A stretch of 64,000 nt of DNA from positions 235,863,688 through 235,927,687 of the forward strand of contig OZ005650.1 in NCBI GenBank assembly GCA_963930645.1. The letters run 5' to 3'. Below, one piece after another: positions 58,132 to 64,000 of the stretch. How positions within the stretch are numbered: position 1 is the first letter of the stretch; every line of letters starts with the position of its first letter. Position numbers and translations under genes: made by a program. The notes under the pieces were generated by a model, which was not told the origin of the DNA, did no database searches, and saw nothing but the letters and a program-made list of their open reading frames with translations. This DNA comes from Salticus scenicus. Its lineage: Eukaryota; Arthropoda; Arachnida; Araneae; Salticidae.

Positions 58132-59118
58132 TTTTACTTCCATTACCCGACTACCATAGGTAACGGAAGTATTGTATTTGATCCAAAAATTCGATATCGA
58201 GATTTCACCTGATTTACATGTTTTAAGGTCTCCTGAGTTAAAAAAAAAATGGTTTTTAGCAAGTGGTCTGTTCGTGTATGTATGTATGTGGAGAATATTC
58301 TAGCTATTATATGTCGGAAACCAATAAAGACAGAACTACGAAACTTTAGAATTGAAACAGTTCTGGTGTACAGATAAACTTTTCAAATTTTGGTAAAAAT
58401 TGGAAAATCGGAAGTGGGACATCTGAAACCGGAAGTGAGGCCATAAGTCCATATCTCAAAAAAGCTCTAACGATTTTCTTTAAAATTGCTGTATAAACAC
58501 TCTATTAGATATCCTTTCGAAGGATATAGTTGGTTAGTTCAGGAAAATTGATAGGCGTCCTGTACAAATAGCTGAATTTCAGGTCCTGCAAATGCTTCCT
58601 GTCAAAACGGCTGTATTATTTTTTTTTTCAAACTTGCCATATTGACCCTCTTTTAAATATCCTTCTACATATGATTGTTGTTTTCTGGCCAACAATTAAT
58701 TTTGTCAAGCTTTGGTAAAAATCGGTATCTCAAAAACGGCTCTAACGATTTTCTTGAAAATTGTTACATAAACCCATTTTAGATATCCTTTCTCATGCTT
58801 TACTTGGTTACCACAGGAAAATTAATAGTCATCCTGATCAGACAGATCAGTTTTACACCTCGAAACTTGGTGTTTCAAATAAATAAATAAACTCTACCAA
58901 TTTTCTTCCACTTTCTTTTTCTTAAAAAAAAAAAAAAAAAAAATCGCTGTGCAAACTCTGTTTTATGTTTTTACTTGTGCATTAATTTTCCCTTACCGGA
59001 AAATTTTTAGGTGTCTATTTCATTAGGACAATATCATGTCTTCTGATAACATTATCTTCAAAAATTGCATATAATACGTGTAATAGTGGGTAATGGAAGT
59101 CGTGTGGTTTCACACCAA
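58132..59118 (-). mobile_element. Hairpin-ended element, type C, copy 2, inverted
   Basis: Mirror partner of 56871-57836. On the minus strand it starts near 59118 with TTGGTGTGAAACCACACGAC and GACTTCCATTACCC, and ends near 58132 with the stem-loop. GGGTAATGGAAGT (59088-59100) is exactly complementary, over 13 bases, to ACTTCCATTACCC (58136-58148). The conserved block is GGAGACCTTAAAACATGTAA (58214-58233). Poly-A lies at 58925-58942. Better preserved at the ends than copy 1. Confidence 0.75.
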
Positions 59119-59219
59119 ATTTTTAAATAAATGTAGGCACTATAATTCAACGCTATTTATATATTATACTACTTATAAAAAATTTGACTTGTATAAAGAA
59201 ACACGTATATAAATAACAA

Positions 59220-59390
59220 CACAAGTACACTTTCTTTAGAAAACAGAGCACGAGGACTTGTGCGACCGCACCTGTCCGTGATCTTCGAAATACGATCCCG
59301 AAGGTCACGACCTGTCGCACACCCTGACCCTGTCCAGCTCTGCCTTCAGTAGTCTGAGCTCCAGAGTGCAGATAACCCATCTCTATATTA
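59220..59390. other. GC-rich patch of unknown origin
   Basis: About 150 bases, far richer in G+C than their surroundings, including GTGCGACCGCACCTGTCCGT and CACCCTGACCCTGTCCAGC. A 75-residue minus-strand frame covers it (MGYLHSGAQTTEGRAGQGQG at its start) without a known domain. It stops exactly where the foldback element starts (59391). It could be part of an older element or host sequence. Confidence 0.4.
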
Positions 59391-60082
59391 GTCCAGTCAA
59401 AATAGGAAAAATAGAAGAAAAAAATCGTGTAGTTTTGAAATTTTGCATACTCATAGCCGAGGGGGTCCTGAACAACATACTAAAAGTCCCCGCCCGTGAG
59501 GGGTGAGCGGGGGGCAGGGGGGCATTTAAGGGGGGCAATTGTCAGTTTTTATTAAATATCTTAAAAACTATCGCATTTAGAGAAAAAATGCCAATTACAA
59601 AATTAATCTACGTAAAATTTAATACAAAAATGTATATTACATTTTGTTTGTACGATCATTAGTTTAGAACAGGCCTGTCCAACCCAAAACACTTGGTGGG
59701 CAGCATTGGAAATCTATTTTATTCATTCGGGCCGCACCGTATGTACAGTAATACCCGACTAATTTCGCCGTAAATTAGTGTAGAGACTTGCGGCTAGTGG
59801 CAATCGATTAGTAATAAGGCCTAGTTTAGAACGGTTTAGTTAGATTTTGCTTAAGGGGTACCTACATATTAAAAATGACATCAACTTCATTTTTTTTTTC
59901 AAAGGCAACCTCGAATTTCGACAAGCTTTTTGGATTATTTGGTTCAAATCAGCCCAGAAAATGGTATAGTTTATATGTTTCTCTCAATTTTTCTTCAGAG
60001 TTATAATTTGTTAAAATATGGAGATGCTAATTTTAAATGAAGTAATAAACATTAATTCATGTCTTCCCAAAAAATTAACATG

Positions 60083-60675
60083 CAGGGTGTTTATAAAGTC
60101 CCGGACCCATTTTGATGTTTAATAACTCATAAAATAATGAAGATATAAACAAACTTATGACATTTATTGATGGAATAACTCATGTATTTTCTTTTCAGGT
60201 TTGAATATCTTTACTTTTGTAAATATCGTCTGCGCGTGTGGTTAATTTCAGATAATTTCATTTTCCAGTCTAAATATCTGTACTTTTCTAAATATCGTCT
60301 GCTTATTAATTGCATTTTTCTCTCTTTTGTTTTTGGCCACTATTGCAATGGTATGTTTACTTTTGATGTGTTTGTTCTATGTAGTACTTTTATATGTGAT
60401 GTTTTATTCGAGCGGCAGTGGAATAATTACCAAGTCAGAACTACAACCGCAATAGCCTCTGTGGATGCCGACATGCTTGCCGCTACCTGGCGTGAAATTG
60501 ACTATCAACTTGATATTCTCCGTGCGACGAAGGGGGTACACGTGGACGTTCATTGACAAGGGTCATGAAACTTTTTGAGTCTATCTAACCATTTATGTTA
60601 TTAATTTTAATCTATCTTTATTATTTTATGAGTTATTAAACATCAAAATGGGTCCGGGACTTTATAAACACCCTG
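60083..60675 (+). mobile_element. Innermost mariner-type element, internally deleted
   Basis: The ends CAGGGTGTTTATAAAGTCCC and its exact inverse at 60656-60675 continue inward as GGACCCATTTTGATGTTTAA and beyond, so the inverted repeats exceed 50 bases. The flanks are TG at the left and TA at the right; TA on both sides is expected, with one base since changed. It is 593 bp long and contains only the tail of a transposase. Confidence 0.8.
60182..60556 (+). pseudogene. Mariner-type transposase C-terminal tail
   Basis: The last ~50 residues of a 124-residue frame read VDADMLAATWREIDYQLDIL, then RATKGVHVDVH. This matches, from memory of the family, the closing segment of insect mariner-like transposases (MLxxTWxELxYRLDxCRxTxGAHIE). 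The N-terminal 75 residues (rich in F, Y and C) are out-of-frame or non-transposase sequence, so the ATG at 60182 is not a real start. The catalytic region is missing. Confidence 0.65.
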
Positions 60676-63409
60676 TATTAAAATTTCTTCTTCTTCTTCT
60701 TTTTTTTTTTTTTTTTTTTTTTTTACGTTAGTATGAATTAACTCAAATATATTCCATCCATATTTTTGATTAAAAAACATTTTTTGAATTACGAAAATAA
60801 TTAATCAGTTCATATTTCAAAAAATTATGAGTTATGACCTGCATTAATTTTTGCACAAATTGAATGGGCATCATCAAAAATGTAGGTTTCTAAATTTACA
60901 GTTCATTTCTATCATTATTTTTCGAAATATAGTGATATATCAATTTTTATTGCTCTTAGGGGGCTGTGACTTTGTTATCATTTGTGTCATATATTACTTA
61001 AATTAGTTATTGAAGTAAGTTTAGACGTACACATCATTACTCAATTAGCATTACTTTATATTATTTTATATTTAAAATTATTTTATTTATTTTCCGATTA
61101 TTACCAGAATGGATATAATACTTTTCTGTGTGATATCTGAATTCAATTTTTTTAAATACAGAGATGTACCCTGATTAATATTTGCTTGTAACTCTATATA
61201 AAGACTTGATGTAAAGAATATAAAATATACTTTTTTTCGAACCGCCTTGACCTCAGAAATTCGAATATGTAGTCAAAAATGGGTGTTGCAATTCAGGAAA
61301 AAAAAAAAAAAAGAAGTAGAAGAAGTAGTTTGCACAAATTTTAGTATGTACATGATACCCTAAAAAAAAAAAAAAAAAAATTAGCAATTGAATTAAAAAC
61401 TAGATGTTATTGCCAATCGTTAGGCTTCAGCTGCTGGTTTCTACGATAATTTAAGGCGAAATTAGTCGGGGAAGGAAATTATTATTATTTTATGGCTGTA
61501 CATATGCATATGTGCATCTGTGTTTGCGTGAGTATATGATTCATATATGTATATACTTTTTCGGGGAAGGGTAGGGTGAAAATTCGGAGCAGAATACATT
61601 AATTTAAATTATTTTCATTCATAAATTAAAAATAGAATCGTAGAAAATTCATGACTATATATTAAAACTATAATAAAAAGAATGAATAGTGGATCTAGTA
61701 ATATTTCATTACAACAGTTCTTTAGCTACCAGAATCGTTGAAAGCTATTTTCACTTTGAAAAGTCAGTACGTATTTATTAATTTTTGTTAACCAAAACTT
61801 TTTGTTCCGTTAACCAAAGTTGTCAAACTTTAAATATCGTTAATCTCCTCGCGAGCCGCAAGAAACTACGCGGTGGGCCGCATGCGGCCCGCGGGCCGCG
61901 GGTTGGCCACCCCTGGTTTAGAAGATATAGGGATGAAATAACACATTTTCTTGAAAAATTCTTTTTTGCAATAGTAAAATCAACTAAAGTGTGCAATTAA
62001 AAGGGTTCTTGTCAAATATTTTCTAATGTAAAAAACAAATATATACATAGGGAATATGCAAGGATAATATAGCATGTTTTGTAAGTTTTAAATAATTTTA
62101 AGGCTAGCAGGCGCAGGTGGCGGTTTGAGTAAAAATTTAGATAACAAAGACCCAAAACCGATCAACATTAAAAAAAAAAAAAAAAAAAAAAAATCGTGTA
62201 GCTTAGAAATTGAGCACAGTTATAAAGTTAAGTGCCCTGAATAACATACTAAAAGTCCCTAGCCATGAGGGGGGCATTTAAAGAGGGCACATTTCAGTTT
62301 TTATTAAGTATCTTGAAAACTATCGCATTTAGAGAAAAAAAAATTTCAATTGCAAAATTAATCTACGTGAAATTTCCTAAAAAAATTGTATATTCTATTT
62401 TGTTTGTATGATCAATAGTTTAGAAGATATAGGGGAACGAAATAACACATTTTCTTGAAAAATTCTTTTTTTTTTTTTTTTTTTTTTGCAATAGTAAAGT
62501 CAACTAAATTGTGGAATTAAAAGGGTTCTGATAAAATATTTTCTAATGTACAAAACAAATATATGCATAGGGAATATGTAAGGATAATACAGCATGTTTT
62601 GTACGTTTTAAATAATTTAAAGGTTAGTAGGCGCAAGTGGTGTTTAGGTAAAAATCCAGATAACGAAGACCCAAAACCGATCAACATTTAAAAAAATCTT
62701 ACAGCTTTGAGATTTTTTTTTCTCTAAATGCGATAGTTTTCAAGATACTTAATAAAAATTGAAATGTGCCCCCTTTAAATGCCCCTCCCCCATGGTTAGG
62801 GATTTTTAGTATGTTATTCAGGGCACTTAACTTTATAACTGTGCTCAATTTCTAAGCTACACGATTTTTTTTTCTATTTTTCCTATTTTGACTGGGCTTA
62901 TCCAGATTTTTACTCAAACCACCACTTGCGCCTACTAGCCTTAAAATTATTTAAAACTTACAAAACATGCTGTATTATCCTTGCATATTCACTATGTATA
63001 TATTTGTTTTTTACATTAGAAAATATTTGACAAGAACCCTTTTAATTGCACACTTTAGTTGATTTTACTATTGCAAAAAAGAATTTTTCAAGAAAATGTG
63101 TTATTTCATCTCCCTATATCTTGTAAACTAATGATCGTACAAACAAAATGTAATATACATTTTTGTAGGACATTTTACGTAGATTAATTTTGTAATTGAC
63201 ATTTTTTCTCTAAATGCGATAGCTTTTAAGATATGTAATAAAAACTAAAAATTGCCCCCCTTAAATGCCTCCCTGCCACCCGCTCACCCCGCACGGGCGG
63301 GCACTTTTAGTATGTTGTTCAGGACCCTCTCGGCTATGAGTATGTAAAATTTCAAAACTACACGATTTTTTTCCTCTATTCGTCAAATTTTGGCCTTCGT
63401 TGCCTGGAC

Positions 63410-63884
63410 TATATATCAGTAATGTTATAATGTTATATTTTAGTTAAATTAATTATATCAAACTGCAAGTTTAATTATAAAGAATATTTACTTTTTTTTT
63501 ATTTCATTGTTACAGAATTCGCCGATACAACTACTGAAAGCCTAAAACGGGCTGAATATAGAATAAAATACTTCGTCGGGTCGGGCTACGTTATTAAAAT
63601 ACATATAAATAGATAAGAATAAATGTAGAAAGTTGTTTGATGTCAGGTGAAAATGACAAAGAAAAAATAAAAGTAACACAAAAATAAGAAAAGAAAGAAA
63701 TAGTCAAAACAAAACAAAGCTTGAGCGAAACCGCAAGTAAGGAGGTAGCTGATTTTTGATTTATTCATCCAAAAAGTCAACGATTCGTCAGTGAGTCTGT
63801 CAATCTTCTCAAATTAGTTAACACCTCCTGTCAAAACCACGTGGGACACTTTTTATCTGTTTTCAGCCGACTTCGGAATTTTTT
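63410..63884. other. Stretch without recognisable genes
   Basis: AT-rich, with a purine-rich part at 63650-63720. No gene or repeat partner was recognised. Confidence 0.45.
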
Positions 63885-63885
63885 C

Positions 63886-64000
63886 CAAGTGAAGAGGGCC
63901 GTTAACAAGGGCCCTCTTCACTCAGCATTTCCTTTTCTAAAATCCAATGTTATCCTATGTAAAACTTTCTTTGCACTTAAAACAGTGACATATTATTTGA
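63886..64000. repeat. Head-to-head inverted repeat and start of a duplicated block
   Basis: AGTGAAGAGGGCC (about 63888-63900) is followed after GTTAACAA by its inverse GGCCCTCTTCACT. From 63907 to the window end the sequence is identical to 48772-48865. The junction may join two copies of one element head to head. The rest lies outside the window. Confidence 0.65.

Larger units (their letters stand above)
59753..61474. mobile_element. Candidate TIR element nested in the hAT
   Basis: CCCGACTAATTTCGCCGTAA (from 59754) and TTAAGGCGAAATTAGTCGGG (to 61473) are inverted with one mismatch, and a weaker match continues inward (GGCAATCGATTAG against CTAACGATTGGC-like). I could not define a target duplication, so the boundaries and superfamily are open. 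Confidence 0.55.
59670..61915. mobile_element. Non-autonomous hAT element inside the foldback
   Basis: The ends CAGGCCTGTCCAACCC and GGGTTGGCCACCCCTG are inverted repeats. The exact 8-base duplication GTTTAGAA lies at 59662-59669 and 61916-61923, diagnostic of hAT. The right end carries the GCGGCCCGCGGGCCGCGGGT run typical of many hAT ends. Excising it with one duplication restores the foldback reading ...AGTTTAGAAGATATAGG, as in the sister unit at 62417. No hAT transposase remains; the interior is occupied by other elements. Confidence 0.92.
59391..63409. mobile_element. Large foldback element carrying three nested layers
   Basis: Its ends GTCCAGTC and GCCTGGAC are inverted and bordered by TA (59389-59390 and 63410-63411). 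Without the hAT insertion the left arm is two related units of about 500 bases, and the right arm is one full and one partial inverted unit; the centre is near 62705. Markers in each unit are TCGTGTAGYTTNGAAATT, AACATACTAAAAGTCCC, ACTATCGCATTTAGAGAAAA, TCTACGTNAAATTT, AATAACACATTTTCTTGAAA and AGCATGTTTTGTAAGTTTTA. No protein is encoded. The superfamily is unknown to me; a TA duplication is compatible with Tc1/mariner-mobilised foldback elements. Confidence 0.75.

Overview
This window looks like repeat-dense, non-coding DNA from an animal nuclear genome. It is strongly AT-rich with long homopolymer and microsatellite tracts. I found no host exon, rRNA gene, intact tRNA gene, CRISPR array or bacterial-type gene. 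The mix of elements (Tc1/mariner and maT transposons, TTAA-targeting miniature elements, hAT, an RNase-H-bearing LINE, tRNA-headed SINEs, and many short elements with internal tandem repeats) suggests an arthropod. An arachnid, perhaps a spider, is my guess; it is inference only.

The one intact protein-coding gene is a Tc1-family transposase (13173-14195, minus strand) inside a complete element with TA target duplications (13008-14436). Other recognisable coding sequence is broken: a 5'-truncated LINE (about 31545-34515, minus), an internally deleted maT element (40867-41442), a decayed Tc1-type transposase (48420-48771, minus), a mariner-type C-terminal tail inside a 593-bp element (60083-60675), and an RNase H fragment repeated three times in tandem (46739-47698).

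Layout. 1-10 kb: tandem-repeat elements with terminal hairpins, one SINE and two elements ending in CTAGT. 10-18 kb: a SINE broken by a hAT-type MITE, the intact Tc1, a solo LTR and a 172-bp tandem array. 18-22 kb: a 3.05-kb TIR element holding two further nested elements. 22-31 kb: a tandem duplication, an AATCG-rich TIR element, a foldback element, a second solo LTR split by a TTAA MITE, a tRNA-Thr-like SINE and another TTAA MITE. 31-36 kb: the LINE and a SINE. 36-49 kb: a TTAA MITE, two copies of a foldback family, the maT relic and RNase H/Tc1 fossils. 49-59 kb: a dense run of hairpin-ended elements. 59-63.4 kb: a foldback element holding a hAT element, which holds two more layers.

The most notable pattern is a superfamily of short elements with one shared plan: a 5' hairpin, a subterminal motif that recurs inverted at the 3' end, internal tandem repeats, a microsatellite, a conserved block around AAAACGTGTAAAT, and a 3' stem-loop. 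This plan matches published Helentron-associated elements (HINEs, such as Drosophila DINE-1). At least four sequence families share modules here. No replicase/helicase gene is present, so the assignment rests on structure alone.
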